Shown: positions 11,894 through 23,691, counted from the stretch's first letter. The stretch is 64,000 bases of DNA from Lineus longissimus (GCF_910592395.1 NC_088313.1:4032501-4096500); one strand, 5' to 3'. Numbers and translations are program-made. The notes: a model not told the origin generated them from the sequence alone.

Positions 11894-11914
11894 TACGTCG
11901 GGAAAGTCTTTTAC

Positions 11915-12706
11915 TGTTGCGGCTTTAAAAATGTACTCAAACTTTCATTGAGAATAGAGGCGTCTTTATTCTGGATAAGGACCTCGTATCGTGAGGAGTA
12001 TAGTACACATCGATGAGGCTGACTTAAAAGACTGAAAGACACGAATAATCAACAATCAAAACCTTACAAAACTCTGTAATGTTCCAGGATCAGAACATAA
12101 AAAATAAAATACAAATGTATGCACAGATTCGTACAATCTACTACCAGTTAACAGTTTGTCCCTAAATAGTGGATGTGGCTGTTAGTGTTGTCAAAACATC
12201 ATACTCAAAACACCGTGCATATCAAGATCCCGGAGTCATCTTTTACAAAAGGGTCGCCATGGGACCTGAGGCACCCAGACTCAACTTCACGAACAATATC
12301 TGTTGGCCGGACAGATTTGTCTTAGCACAAAAATACACGGGCATCCGTACAGTGTCGCCACCTAGAGGCGTCTAAAGACAACCACAAACACATGGGTGAG
12401 CAAAAGTAGTGGGACACCGCCACATAAAAGTGACCTAAGTTACATAACTTGGGGATAACAGGGTCCTAACATAGTTTCCAGGGGTTCTATACATCTTTAT
12501 CTTTATAGTTACCTTTATCCCGTCTGACAAGGCCTCGAAACTTTCACCGCAAAGGCGGACAAAAGAGGACAACTGCGTCCTAAACTTTGACAATTAAAAT
12601 TCAATGGAGTTGGGCGGAAGCTGAGACAGCAGCGCCGCCACCCAAGCGCGCGAAAACTAAGGCGCCAAATTCAAATTTCTTCAGGACGCACTTGGCGGCC
12701 GTCACA
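11915..12706 (-). repeat. 5' LTR of the BEL/Pao element
   Basis: Carries the element's promoter. It ends ...GCCGCAACA on the sense strand, followed by only 21 nt before the Gag ATG. That leader contains no TGG, the usual first triplet of a tRNA primer-binding site. Confidence 0.95.
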
Positions 12707-12711
12707 GTCAG

Positions 12712-14465
12712 AGAATAAGGCTTAAGCTGCAAAGTGCCGACAAAATATTCATGAATTAGTATTTCAAAAGCAATGCTTCTATATAGAGCTGTCCAGGCAA
12801 AACAGTGAAGAAAGTACACTGCACATCAATGCGTATGTCACAATCATGTCTAAACTACCTGGGCAGCAGCACTATTTCTTACATAGCGGTCATCTTGAAA
12901 AGTGCCTCCCAGAACATGATCTACTTTTCCAGGTTCCTGTGTCTGAAGAGAGTAATGCAACCTTTGTAGTTTTCTAACAAGTGTATGAGACAAGGCTCAC
13001 TAACTGCTGTATATCTGCTATTATAATTAACCAGTAGAAACATCAACACTACCACACTGCAATAGAAAGTGAATTTCGCTGACTTTCTCTTTTTGTGTCT
13101 GAAAATTCGTTAATGTTTTGTCAGTAAAGAGGATTGTTACTTCAAGTTCAACAGAATGACGGGACACGTTTTACCCACATGTCTGGCTCTAGGGTGAACT
13201 GAAACCCAAAGCCGCCCACAATCTATTAATCCAGAGTCAGTCGTATATCCTCCTCCACTGACCCTCGCACACGTTCGGTCGACAGTGCCGAGTGTTGGCC
13301 TTCAGGATGTTAATCCTCTGATGACTAAAATATTTTGCGATTACATTGAATGGTCTATCATGAATCCATATCCCTCAGATGATCACCGCAATATTTTGAG
13401 TTCCCATTGAACGGTTTAGCACCAGCATGATCGAATCCATATCCCTCAGAGTTCCCATCCATCCACGAATGGTTCATCACCAGTATGAAGCCCAAGATTA
13501 CTGGGACCTCCCCAGGGCCCCCTTCTTTAAAAGTCCCAAATCTTACATGTACAGGGCCTGGGCCTGGGGTCATCCTTTTTTTATCTAATTGAAAGTAACT
13601 ACCGGAGGCCACACATGCGCATTCGTACTCCCCGCGTTATGTCATGATGTATAGGCCTACTAATGGTGGCGTCACCTGTTATTACTTATTATACATCCGG
13701 TTTGGCTGAGAACCCCCCCCCCCCCCCCCCCCACACACACACATAGGACCCTTGTACAAAAGGAACAAAACCTACGTACGGAGGGGGTATCCTTTAAAAA
13801 AAATTAATCTACACGTGCCCATTCGTATTTCCCGCGTATGAACCGTCGTGAACTATGGTGGCGCCACTACCATAGTTCTTACATTATTACCAGAACAACT
13901 CCGACATCCCTCGAAGATGTGACAAATCGCGAAAGTAGCTGACCACGAAAAATTTACACGTAAAAATTAGTTTTTTTTCCAATTATCTCCGAAATTTCTC
14001 ATTCTTACCCCCTCATGTACACTAACCGACAATGTGATTAGTAAATAAATGATAAAAACTCAAGTTCCTATGGATTTTGAGCTGTTCTGTGGAGCCAAAC
14101 GCCGAAAATACACTGCATGATGCATTCATTCACTGATTCATTCACATTCAGACCACTGCATGCCTTACCATCTAAACCATGAACTAAGGCATGATACATA
14201 GGCCTACAATTTTTTGACACAGTCATGACATAATCCAATGCCATACATCACAGGTACATGATTGTGCCAACTCTGGTGCTGTAGCTAAGTAGTGCCACTG
14301 ATTATACAGTAGTGATGTCTACGGTATAACGTAAATCTATTGGTACAATGGTAGCCTTTCGGTGTTTACGATACTGTCTTTTACATATCTGGTTTTGGAT
14401 TTTACATAATGATTCATTGCCTGCTGATTCATTTAGATAACTCTTCAATTTCAAAATGTTTTCAG
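12712..14465. other. intergenic with poly-C tract and a dispersed direct repeat
   Basis: No supportable gene. It contains 20 C residues at 13713-13732 followed by an AC microsatellite. A diverged direct repeat is present (13613-13690 and 13813-13890), both halves carrying a GCNCATTCGTA...CCCGCGT core and then ATGGTGGCG. The end of the stretch is presumably upstream sequence of the galactosyltransferase gene. Confidence 0.6.
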
Positions 14466-17366
14466 GTAAAATGACCAGGGAAATAATCCACACATGACGT
14501 TGAGAAGCTTGTTCCGCCTCCGATCCGTCCGAGTACTGTTGATTATCTTCATCATCTCCTGTGTCTTCCTCGTCTGTCTCATTGCCCATGACGCGTGCGA
14601 CATCGAAAAGGAACCGCAAATCCATCGGGAGTGGAGCACCAAAAATGTTGAGGATCATCCAGAATGGGGCGAACATAAGCTAGCCATTATCGTGCCATTC
14701 AGGGATCGATTCGATGAGTTATTAGAGTTTGTTCCACACATGCAAAAATATCTTACAAAGAAGAAGGTTCGTCATAAGATTTATGTGATAAACCAGCAGG
14801 ATAGTTTTAGGTGAGTATATATACAGTCAGTCGGCGACAGTGTTTTCTTGACTGCCATGTTCATTTGACTTTCAATTCAAGATAATATTTTGTTTGTTAC
14901 TGACTTCATTTAGTGTTGCTTATTACATGAGCTTCAAGAGAAATGCTCTGGTTTGCAATGAGACTGTTCGGTATACTATGAGGTAGATCTGGTACTGTCA
15001 GCTTCACTTTAGCAAACCCATGTTATCTGAATTTATTTTTAGAATTGCTTTTTATAGATTTTTGCATCTGAAGTAGTCTTCATATACAGTGGAACCTCCC
15101 TTAGCGGACACCTCTCTATTAAGGACAACCCCTCAATTAAGGACACTAGGTTTGGTCCCATATTGGTGGTTTCCAATCAATTTGACCTCTCTAATCCGGA
15201 CACATCTCTATTAAGGACAGCACTTGTCAGTCCCGAAGGTGTCCATAATAGAGAGACTCTACTGTATTATCCTTTCCAGGTTTAACCGTGCCTCCCTAAT
15301 CAACATAGGGCACCTAGAAAGTCGAGGAGAATGCGATTACATTGCAATGCATGACGTTGATCTGCTGCCATTGAATTATGATCTGAACTACGGTTACCCG
15401 GAGTCGGGGCCATTTCATGTTGCATCACCTCAGCTTCACCCGCTTTATCACTACCCAAAGTTTGTTGGGGGGATTCTTTTGATCTCAAATAAACATTTTG
15501 AATTGGTAAGTTTGATTTTCGCCTTTGATACATGTTCCAGGGAAGATCTCCTCTCAGCGATTTGAATTCCAATTCAATTTCTAGTTTTATTTGGTGAAAC
15601 TCTGCCTGTCGACTAGACTCTGTTTCAAACTATTGATATATACATGTAGTTCATTTTGTGATAGCCTGTCGACTATACTCTGTTTCAAACTATTGATATA
15701 TCGTTCATTTTGTGATAGTCTGTTGACTAGACTCTGTTTCAAACTATTGATATATAGTTCATTTTGTGATAGATCATTATGATTTACCTTGGACGAAGTT
15801 TTCATCACCCTCAGGTTTTCTGAGTAAATCCAGGTAAGAACATAGATGGCAGCACTGCACTTGGAATCAAAGTTCATGCTGTCACCAGGTAGGTGGGTAG
15901 GTTGAGGAAAACTTCGTCCATGGTAAATCATAAGGATCTATCACAAAATGAACTGTATAGCAATTTATTCTGGAGATCTGATGAAGTCGTTTTGTCATCT
16001 GTTTCAAACTGCAGCTGAACCAACAGAACTATAAAATCTGAAAATGTACTAACTAACTAAGTAATTTATTTTGCCATCGGTCTTGCAGGTTAATGGTATG
16101 ACAAATATATTCTGGGGATGGGGTCGAGAAGATGATGAATTTTATGTTCGTATGAAGAAAGCTGGACTTGTGGTAAGTGCATATACAAGGGGGTCTCTTT
16201 TCGTTTTTCTTCTTCAATGTTTTAACTTGTGAGGGTTGGTGTTGCATGCCTTTTATGGTTAGGTTCTAGCTTGCGGTATTGACCCCAGTTTAAGGCACAC
16301 TCCCTCCATTACTATTCATGTTGTAGTTTCTGTAACTAGCTGGCTTTTGTGTGGAAGGGTTATTTAATATTAGCCCCAAGCTCAATCACTAACCTGGAGG
16401 ACCTGGAGACTGATTTTCGTCTGCTGCTCTCCTTTTGCCTGTGTGGCATGGTTGAACCTTCCATGAACTTCCACTTCTGCCAGCATTGAGCATAGCCCTG
16501 CGGGTCATTGAAGAGCACAAGCTGTAACAGTCCTTGTTGATCCGTGTCCTTTTAAATCGATGTCTAATGTTGGTGGAAGATGGCACCACCGAGCTGAGTT
16601 TGGTGAAATAAGTCGCCTAATTAACTGAAATTAAGAAGTTTTCTTGTCCTTTCAGGTGACAAGACCACAGAATATTACAACTGGGTACAGAACATTTCGT
16701 CATATCCACGATAGGCAGAGAAGGGTGCGAGATATGAAGCAATATTTTAATCAAAAGGAGGTAATTTTATACCAGGCATTTTATCCACACTATTCTGCAT
16801 TGAGTTATGGGAACAGGTGACACCATTGACAATGACCCCCTTGAAGAATCACCAACAGCAACAGTGGACAACTTGAAGCACCTGGGTTCCAGGGAAACTC
16901 TCTATTGAGGGCAGTACATGTACTGGTGGTCCAGTTAAATAGAAATCCACTAATACACAATGCAATGCCGTAGTGCAGTTATTGTGAATGCAACTTTTAA
17001 ACTGGTAACATCAGTTCTAAGGAAACGAGTGAATAGGTACTGCCAAATAGCGTGTACCTGTATCCATGGTACTAATGCATTGCACTACATGCACTACCAG
17101 GACTCCCCTGTCTGACAAATAGTTTTCCCCTCGGGCGTTTCACCGTTAATGCTTTCCCCTCCTTCTTTCAGATGACACGTCGAATGGACAAAAGGACAGG
17201 TGTCAACAATGTCAACTACAAGGTGCTGAGCAAAAAGAAATTGCTAATAGATGGTGCGACTGTGACCATCATCAACGTGTCGTTATCGTGTGATATCAAT
17301 AGTACACCATACTGCCAAATGCCTACAGAACCGCCCAAGAAAAAAGGCAAGAAACGCGGCAGGTGA
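14466..17366 (+). CDS. B4GALT7: xylosylprotein beta-1,4-galactosyltransferase 7
   Basis: Coding exons 14494-14810, 15280-15505, 16089-16172, 16656-16760 and 17172-17366 join in phase to 308 codons (human enzyme about 327). The enzyme adds the first galactose to xylose of the glycosaminoglycan linker in the Golgi. Residues 1-10 are basic, 14-33 form a signal anchor ([20 protein letters not shown]), then the stem. The catalytic domain starts at [10 protein letters not shown], has the Mn-binding DVD in [12 protein letters not shown], the acceptor motif [11 protein letters not shown], and the family-specific [13 protein letters not shown]. The C-terminus is a basic KKKGKKRGR tail. An acceptor AG at 14464-14465 precedes the ATG by 28 nt. 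A short upstream ATG (14471-14497) overlaps the start. Two repeats have inserted into its introns. Confidence 0.94.
15087..15264 (+). mobile_element. TA-flanked MITE family 1, copy 1
   Basis: Begins CAGTGGAACCTCCC, ends AGAGACTCTACTG, with TA on both sides. Inside are several inverted and direct versions of CTCTCTATTAAGGACA and a TTTGGTCCCA core. The termini resemble pogo/Tigger-type Tc1-mariner ends; no transposase is present. It lies in B4GALT7 intron 1 and ends 15 nt before exon 2. Confidence 0.85.
15603..15770 (+). repeat. 54-60 bp tandem repeat, three copies
   Basis: Three tandem units of GTCGACTAGACTCTGTTTC...TTCATTTTGTGATAG in B4GALT7 intron 2. The last unit merges into the left arm of the inverted-repeat element next to it, suggesting the tandem array grew from the end of that element. 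Confidence 0.85.
15756..15954. mobile_element. foldback/MITE-like element with long inverted ends
   Basis: About 199 bp whose first roughly 60 bases (AGTTCATTTTGTGATAGATC onward) are repeated inverted at the end with few mismatches. No coding capacity. In B4GALT7 intron 2. Confidence 0.8.
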
Positions 17367-17396
17367 TTAAGGAAAAGGGTTCACAGTCAACCACTA

Positions 17397-17637
17397 TTAA
17401 AGGCCAACGCCGTTCGTTAAAAAATTGAAATTTGAAATTGAGTTTGAAAAGTTCCAATTGCGTTAACACTACTGAAGTACAAATTTCAACATTGCCGTTG
17501 TGTAGACCGATATACAAATACTATGAATACCAAGTTTCAACAAATTTGTAAGCATAAGAACTGCACTACGGCATTGTGTGTAACTGCACTTCTATTTTTC
17601 TGGACCAAACGTTATGACGAACGGTGTACTCCTTTAA
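17397..17637 (+). mobile_element. TTAA-flanked MITE family 2, copy 1
   Basis: TTAA-AGGCCAACGCCGTTCGT at one end and ACGAACGGTGTACTCCT-TTAA at the other: imperfect inverted ends inside a TTAA duplication, the signature of piggyBac-type targets. Homologous along its length to 34139-34376 and, inverted, to 47984-48093. Starts 30 nt after the B4GALT7 stop, so it probably forms part of the 3' UTR. Confidence 0.82.
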
Positions 17638-18054
17638 AAGCAGTCAACAATCATCCATTAAAGTTTGGTGTAAAACTATTTGGTGCATTTTAATATGCCT
17701 TCTTGTTGGTTTTCAAAATGTTGGAGTGAACTGTTGTCACATCAGCATATTCCTATTCTGATGTGTATTGAACCCATGGGACACAATCAGAAACTTACAG
17801 TACTTACAATGTACACTACCAATGGGTACAATCAGAAATTAATAGCAAGCAACTCTATGGTTTCTGGTACGGTGAAATGATGGTATAAGCAAAAAATTAA
17901 AGGCGTATTTTAACAAGGGCATATTTGTACTATAGCAGTAGGTTGGTTAGTTCTGTCTGTGACCCCTAGTCCTGCTACAGTTATGTTAGTAATTTATGAT
18001 TTTATTGTTCTTTCAAATACTCATATACTCATAACAATTATTCCTACTTTGATC

Positions 18055-18060
18055 AATAAA
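18055..18060 (+). terminator. candidate poly(A) signal of B4GALT7
   Basis: AATAAA about 690 nt after the stop. Use of this site would put MITE copy 17397-17637 in the 3' UTR. Confidence 0.5.
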
Positions 18061-19237
18061 CCTGTTTACTTAAAAAGCCTAACTCACAAACCCTTTACTC
18101 AAGGAATGACTTGTCCATGTAGCTTGTAGTGACCATAATGTATGACATATGTTGTTAGCACGCCTTTCAATTACGTGGAGACCTCTATACACACTGTATT
18201 TTTTTAGCCTATTTTGGGGGACATGTTTTTTTGCTTTTTAGCTTAATTTGGGGACAATTCATCGCGCCAGTTTGCCTGAACAGCGACGTCATAAATCAAA
18301 GTTAGTGACTTATCACCACATACACCTGAAAAATCTTAATTTTAGGGTAAAACTATAAAATAAGGCCATTTGGATGAGATTTGGTTATATTAGGGGTAAA
18401 AAAACGCTTCAGGTGTCATTTTATTTACAAAAAAAAAAGAAAAAAAAAAAGACCTAATTTGGGGACATCCTGTACGGCCTACACCGTTTTCGGTGTAGGA
18501 ATCATGTAATTGAGAGGCCTGGTTAGTTGTGAAATCGGAGGTGAACATCATTACTGAAGAAGCCATTGTGGACAACAGTAAAACTGTTGACAATTTCCAG
18601 TAAATTCGAATCCAGTTAACAGATGGAACTTCATATTGTTATGGTTTAAACTTTGCTCAGTACTTATAAATTCTAGAGCTACGATCCATGACTACTGATA
18701 CTGTAAATTGTCAAATTTTTGCTGGCACATATTTTCTCAAGGATTTTGCAAGTAATGTTAAATACCTGCAAATTTAAAAATCGTTAAATTTTTTTCATAC
18801 ACGTGAAAGAAGAAAGGAATATTATAATCTGCCAAGACAAAATTAAAAAAATGTGTTGGTTTACAGTACAGTATTCTGATTTTTACAAGTAAAGGTGGAC
18901 ATGCTATTGATTCAGATATCTAATTTGTACTTAAAATTCTGCTGATGAAAATGATAACTCATATCTGCTCTGCTCTTGCCAGTATTTTGCCTTGGAACAA
19001 ATAACAGTTGACAACACTTTAGCTCTGAGCTTTAAGCTTCTATCATGTACTAACAGTTCGGTGTCGAAGAAAGGTTTTTAGAAGAGTTTCGTTCGTCCCA
19101 TTCCCAATATTTTGTCATGTGATGGGTATAGTTGACATTTATAACATTAGAAGTCGCAATATTCATTGAACAAATCCAATTTTTTTTCTCTCAAAAGCTT
19201 ATTTCAACAAATTTCTCCCAAATGGTATAATGATATA
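18061..19237. other. intergenic, AT-rich
   Basis: No gene recognised. Contains an A-rich tract at 18428-18450 and repeated wording TAATTTGGGGACA near 18244 and 18456. Nothing else of note. Confidence 0.5.
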
Positions 19238-19398
19238 CAGTAGAACCTCTCTATTAAGGACACCCTCGGGACTGACAAGTGCTGTCCTTGATAAAGAAGT
19301 CTTCTGATTAGAGAGGTCAAAATGAATGTAAATTACCTATTTGGGACCAAAACTAGCGTCCTTAATAGAGAAGATGTCCACTAAGAAAGGTTCTACTG
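19238..19398 (-). mobile_element. MITE family 1, copy 2
   Basis: TA-CAGTAGAACCTCTCTATTA ... GGTTCTACTG-TA. Orientation opposite to copy 1, judged by the CCCTCGGGACTGACAAGTG segment lying at the left end. Confidence 0.85.
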
Positions 19399-19958
19399 TA
19401 CTTTTTTGGCCTTGTCACAAATTGGGCGTAAGGAATTGATATCGAAGTAGAAGTATTGGTTGGAGGTATTGTAATTTGTTGCTCAGGTGGAGCTGAAATG
19501 TTGGCCAAAACCTTGGCTCTTCCTCAGTTTTGGTCCGGATTTCAGCTCCACCTTGTGGTTTTGGTGAGACAATCAATACCGACAGTGAGGTATCAATTTC
19601 TATTCTAAAACATCTCAAATTACGCGGTTATGGTTGCCTAACCATAACTGCTGAATTCAAAAAGAGGCTTCATTTGCGCACAGTGCATCTACACTGTAAA
19701 CAGTAAACTGCAGTTCGTTCCAAATCCAGGTATTTTAGAATATTTATTGGAGGCCTCCCACTTTAAGATCTGATAATTTTTCTGCTGAGTTTGGGAAAGT
19801 TAATATGCATTGTAGATGTCTGTATATGATGTTGTACCCTACCTGGGTTGGTTGTTATACTTTTATCTATCTTTAGTTTGTTTTGGTTTGTGAGGTGGAA
19901 GTACATACTAGTGTTCTCTGGATGTTTCAGATTGAATTCTACTTATTGGGTACAAATA

Positions 19959-20136
19959 CAGTAGAACCTCTCTACTAAGGACACCCTCGGGACTGACAAG
20001 TGCTGTCCATAATAGAGGGGTGTACTGATTAGAGAGGTCAAATTGAATGGAAACAACCAATTTGGGACCAAACCTAGTGTCCTTAATTGAGAGGTTGTCC
20101 TTAATAGAGAGGTGTCCGCTAAGGGAGGTTCCACTG
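19959..20136 (-). mobile_element. MITE family 1, copy 3
   Basis: TA-CAGTAGAACC ... GGTTCCACTG-TA, 178 bp, minus orientation. About 560 bp from copy 2. Confidence 0.87.
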
Positions 20137-20290
20137 TACTTGCACCTATTATAGCTGGTCTCAATATCATCTCATTTTCATTCTCAGCTTTTCCTTATTT
20201 CATTGACATGGCTCACAATCTCAAAGCATGTATACTGAAAACAAAAATAAAGTTGACTTTGCCTAATATGTTTGTTTTTGCTTCAATGTA

Positions 20291-20472
20291 CAGTAGAACC
20301 TCTCTATTAAGGACACCCTCGGGATTGACAAGTGCTGTCCTTGATAGAGAGCTGTCCTGATTAAAGAGGTCAAATTGAATGGAAATAACCAATTTGGGAC
20401 CAAGACTAGTGTCTGTCCTTAATAGAGGGGTTGTCCTTAATAGAGAGGTGTCTGCTAAGAGAGGTTCTACTG
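20291..20472 (-). mobile_element. MITE family 1, copy 4
   Basis: TA-CAGTAGAACC ... GGTTCTACTG-TA, 182 bp, minus orientation. Third copy of the same orientation within 1.3 kb. Confidence 0.87.
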
Positions 20473-20723
20473 TATTTTGTTTCTATTTAGTTACGTTCAG
20501 TTTTCATTTTGATGTGTATTTTGTTGCATCTGTGTCCTTGGTTTGTTTTGGTTTGTTCTTGGTGGAAGACAAGATCATGTTGTGTTTGCATTTTGTTATC
20601 ACTAGGGGTATTTCCAGTTCGTCTTTTTATCGAAATCGTTGAGGTTGATGACAATACATGTATATGGTGATCATACTCTGGAAAACCACTTTCCAACTTG
20701 CCGGGAGTCAGAATTCATCAATC

Positions 20724-20970
20724 CTGGGAGTAGTTTTATATCAGGTACATGTGCCTGGAAGTAGTTTTATATCAGGTACATGTGCCTGGGAGTAGTTTTA
20801 TATCAGGTACATGTGCCTGGGAGTAGTTTTATATCAGGTACATGTGCCTGGGAAGTAGTTTTATATCAGGTACATGTGCCTGGGAAGTAGTTTAATATCA
20901 GGTACATGTGCCTGGGGTAGTTTTTATCAAGTACATGTGCCTGGGGAGTAGTTTTATATCGGATACATGT
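20724..20970 (+). repeat. 31-bp minisatellite, about eight copies
   Basis: Unit CTGGGAGTAGTTTTATATCA plus GGTACATGTGC, repeated head to tail with small indels in later copies. Non-coding. Confidence 0.93.
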
Positions 20971-21354
20971 GCATAAGAGGGAAACATTTCTTACTCCTGC
21001 TTGTCTGTCTTTGGTGTCTAATGCAGAAGACACAATACCAACTCGTGTATTTCACAAAAGGGAATCAAAATTTGGTGCCATTTGTTGCCTACAAGTGTTG
21101 TGATATCTGTAATATAAGGGCTGGTGTCATTTTTGTATCATAATGCAAAACATTTGTTAAAAGGATAATCAGGATCTGAGCCTTGCCAACCACTGCTCAT
21201 ATTCATCACATTGTTTGTTATGTATCTTCTGAGTAATGGGAATAAATTATTTTATCGGTACTTAAACAATCAGCTAGAATTTGCTTCTTTTGTTGACGAT
21301 ACGTTTGGCTTTTTTATGGACCCCTTGCTGTGAAGAAATATTCAAACTGCAAAA

Positions 21355-21475
21355 TTTATGCGCCTTAAAATTTTTGCACCTTTGAATTTATGCACCTTTG
21401 AATTTTTGTGCCTTTGAATTTATGCGCCTTTAAATTTTTGCACCTTTTAATTATGCACCTTTTAATTTTTGCTTG
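21355..21475 (+). repeat. 15-16 bp degenerate tandem repeat
   Basis: Alternating GCACCTTTGAATTTAT and GCACCTTTGAATTTTT type units, at least seven copies. Non-coding, low complexity. Confidence 0.75.
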
Positions 21476-21553
21476 TATTTGCAAAACTTTATAAACAGAA
21501 ATTAAACTTTCATAATTAGAAATCAGCTTAGAAAAAAACTGGACAGTTGCAGA

Positions 21554-22075
21554 ATGTCACAACCAAGTCTAGATATACAGCAGACAATAACCAATTTGGA
21601 GACACAGCAAGCAGATGATGTCACAACTTGGATTGGGGACGAAGCAGAAAATGTCACATTCAGGTCAGAGACGATATCCGACAATAACACAACCGTTGAA
21701 GAGATCAAGCCATTTGGTGGCGGTTCAACGAGCAGGTTGGGCACAGAGAAGACAATACTACATCAATCTAGGGACACCGCTGAATCAGGTTGGGACACAA
21801 CTGTATAATGCGTTATTAAGAGAAAGCATATTGACCAATGAAGCAGAGAAACGCCATTTTAAACGGATCAAAAACACGTCGTACAATGTCACAACCGAAT
21901 TGGGGATTAAGGTAAAGACAAAGCCATCCTGTGATCAGAAATGGAAGACAATTGTCACAACTTGATTGGGACAGAGCAAGCAGTGCCGAGACCAGGTCTG
22001 AGTCCGCAGATAATGTCACAACCACTTCGGAGACGGAACTGCAGACAAAGTCACAACCATGTTAGCGACGGTGAA
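21554..22075 (+). repeat. degenerate ~32-bp minisatellite
   Basis: ATGTCACAAC-type cores recur at 21554, 21618, 21651, 21887, 21952, 22012 and 22047, most separated by about one or two multiples of 32 bp, with TTGGGGAC and GCAGACAAT words between them. It reads as an eroded array with consensus near GCAGACAATGTCACAAC followed by TTGATTGGGGACAGA. The frames across it (for example 21554-21808) lack any protein-like feature. Confidence 0.55.
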
Positions 22076-23089
22076 AAATACCAGACACTGCCCCAACTAC
22101 GTGGACAGGGACAGAGCAGAGCTGGAGAGCAGACTACGATACGATACCTCGTGGAGACGACTGAATGCAACCAGCTAAGAGACACTGCCAGACAGTAGTG
22201 CAACAGCTTAGTCGAAGACAATGGGACATAAGGGGGGCGAACAGTTACTGAGCTATCAAACAGGATTGGTTGTAGCGGCCGTTGTGAACCCGCATGGGGA
22301 GTGTAGAAACACTTGATATGCTCTTGATGAAACTTACCAGGTCAACCACGCTTCACAATTCAAAAGTGGACGTCCCACTTTGTGACTACATATATCGAAA
22401 ATGTACTTCTCTGATGGAAACATCTCACCAGTACGCTCAATTCTTAAAGTGCATTTAATAAACAATTTTATGGGTCGTGTACATATCGTAGCTTTGTTCG
22501 ACAATGAAAGGATCTCATGAATAAGAAAATGGGTTGAGATTGGTCCCCAGATCAATATCCAGTGCCAGGAGTTTTTACAACAGACCTTTCTAATACGACT
22601 CAACTACGCGAGCATTATCATGTACAGTATGTTGCTGTATTGTCAGGAGTCTGGGATGCTGAACGTCAGATTGACAAGTTGACAAGTCATTACTTGGTCT
22701 CTGATGCCAAACTATCGGTTTTAGCACAGGAAACCTCTCTGCCTCTAGGTCTATTCGGAGGCCTGATAATTGGCCCTTCCACATTTGCATATATCATGAT
22801 ATGTTGAACTGATCCACTGTTGCATCCGACTCATTTCCACTTGATGATTACTGCGTGACACAGCTGCTGCAGCAAAAGTATTTCTCATATACATCTGTAC
22901 ATGTATGCGGGACAAAATGGAATTCCGTTTGAACGGAATTACACTGACCTGAATCAATACCTTTTATAGTGTCCGTGTGGCAGTTGGCCTTGTTCGAGAG
23001 GTTTCCCTTCAGATTCGCTAGGAACGGATCAATGCTTTTGAATATATTATCCATTAACAAAGTAGGTTATGGATGTCATTAGCCTACCA
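22076..23089. other. intergenic, nothing recognised
   Basis: No gene, shared repeat or RNA that I can support. Probably distal upstream sequence of tetraspan gene A. Confidence 0.45.
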
Positions 23090-23190
23090 AGCGCATGAGC
23101 CAAGAGCTGGAACGAGGTAAACAAGGAGCAGACGAGGCCAGCGCCATTTTAGCACAGTTCACCATCAAGCAATCGAAGCGAAATAATAAG
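23090..23190 (+). other. candidate non-coding first exon of tetraspan gene A
   Basis: Donor AATAAG-GTAAGAAT at 23190/23191, matching the position and form of donors upstream of genes B, C, D and G. The left boundary is a guess. Splices to the acceptor at 23690-23691. Confidence 0.4.
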
Positions 23191-23691
23191 GTAAGAATCG
23201 TTTGAAATCTAAGTAGGTAATTGGCAAAACGATTCTTCCATGCCTTATTGATGTTTTCGAAACTTCTTTTGACTGTGATTTAGTTTAAAATATGCCTACA
23301 TGTACTTTACTGTATGATTTTGCTCTGTGCTGTCCGCATGGCAGCAGAATTGGACATCCTTGTCAGAATAGTTGTTGTAGAGAACTTCTTATATAGTTTT
23401 AAAAGTGTATACAACAGAACTTCCCCTTGCGGGCATCTCTGCTGGGCTGACACCTCTACAATGTACTAGTAATATATATAATTGTATCAAAGTGTAAAAG
23501 TGTACAGTGTCATAGCTTCGACTCTGTGAGAAGACGGTATGACGAAACTATGCCTGGGATTTATCAATATATAAAGTATTTTAACCACTCGAACTCCAGC
23601 AACAGCTGTGGGACGAAGATTGCCCGCAACATTACATTCTTTGATATCATAGCAACCAAAAATGAGGTACTCTCCTCCTGTATACTTTCAG

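Larger units (their letters stand above)
5055..12706 (-). mobile_element. complete BEL/Pao LTR retrotransposon
   Basis: Full-length element in reverse orientation, 7652 bp, bounded by two 792-bp LTRs that begin TGTTGC and end GTCACA on the plus strand (TG...CA ends). The host sequence GTCAG is duplicated at 5050-5054 and 12707-12711, the 5-bp target duplication usual for BEL/Pao. One uninterrupted Gag-Pol frame fills the interior. No envelope-like frame is present between the Gag-Pol stop and the 3' LTR. The LTRs differ at one position in 792 (G at 5726, T at 12586), indicating a very recent insertion that could still be mobile. Confidence 0.97.

Noticed and set aside
20724-20970. Regular short repeats considered as a CRISPR-like array
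   Set aside because: The units are head-to-tail without unique spacers, in an animal genome: a minisatellite.
23405-23470. Possible eighth copy of MITE family 1
   Set aside because: Only scattered words (ACAGAACTTCCCCTTGCGGG, CACCTCTAC) match and neither end is intact.
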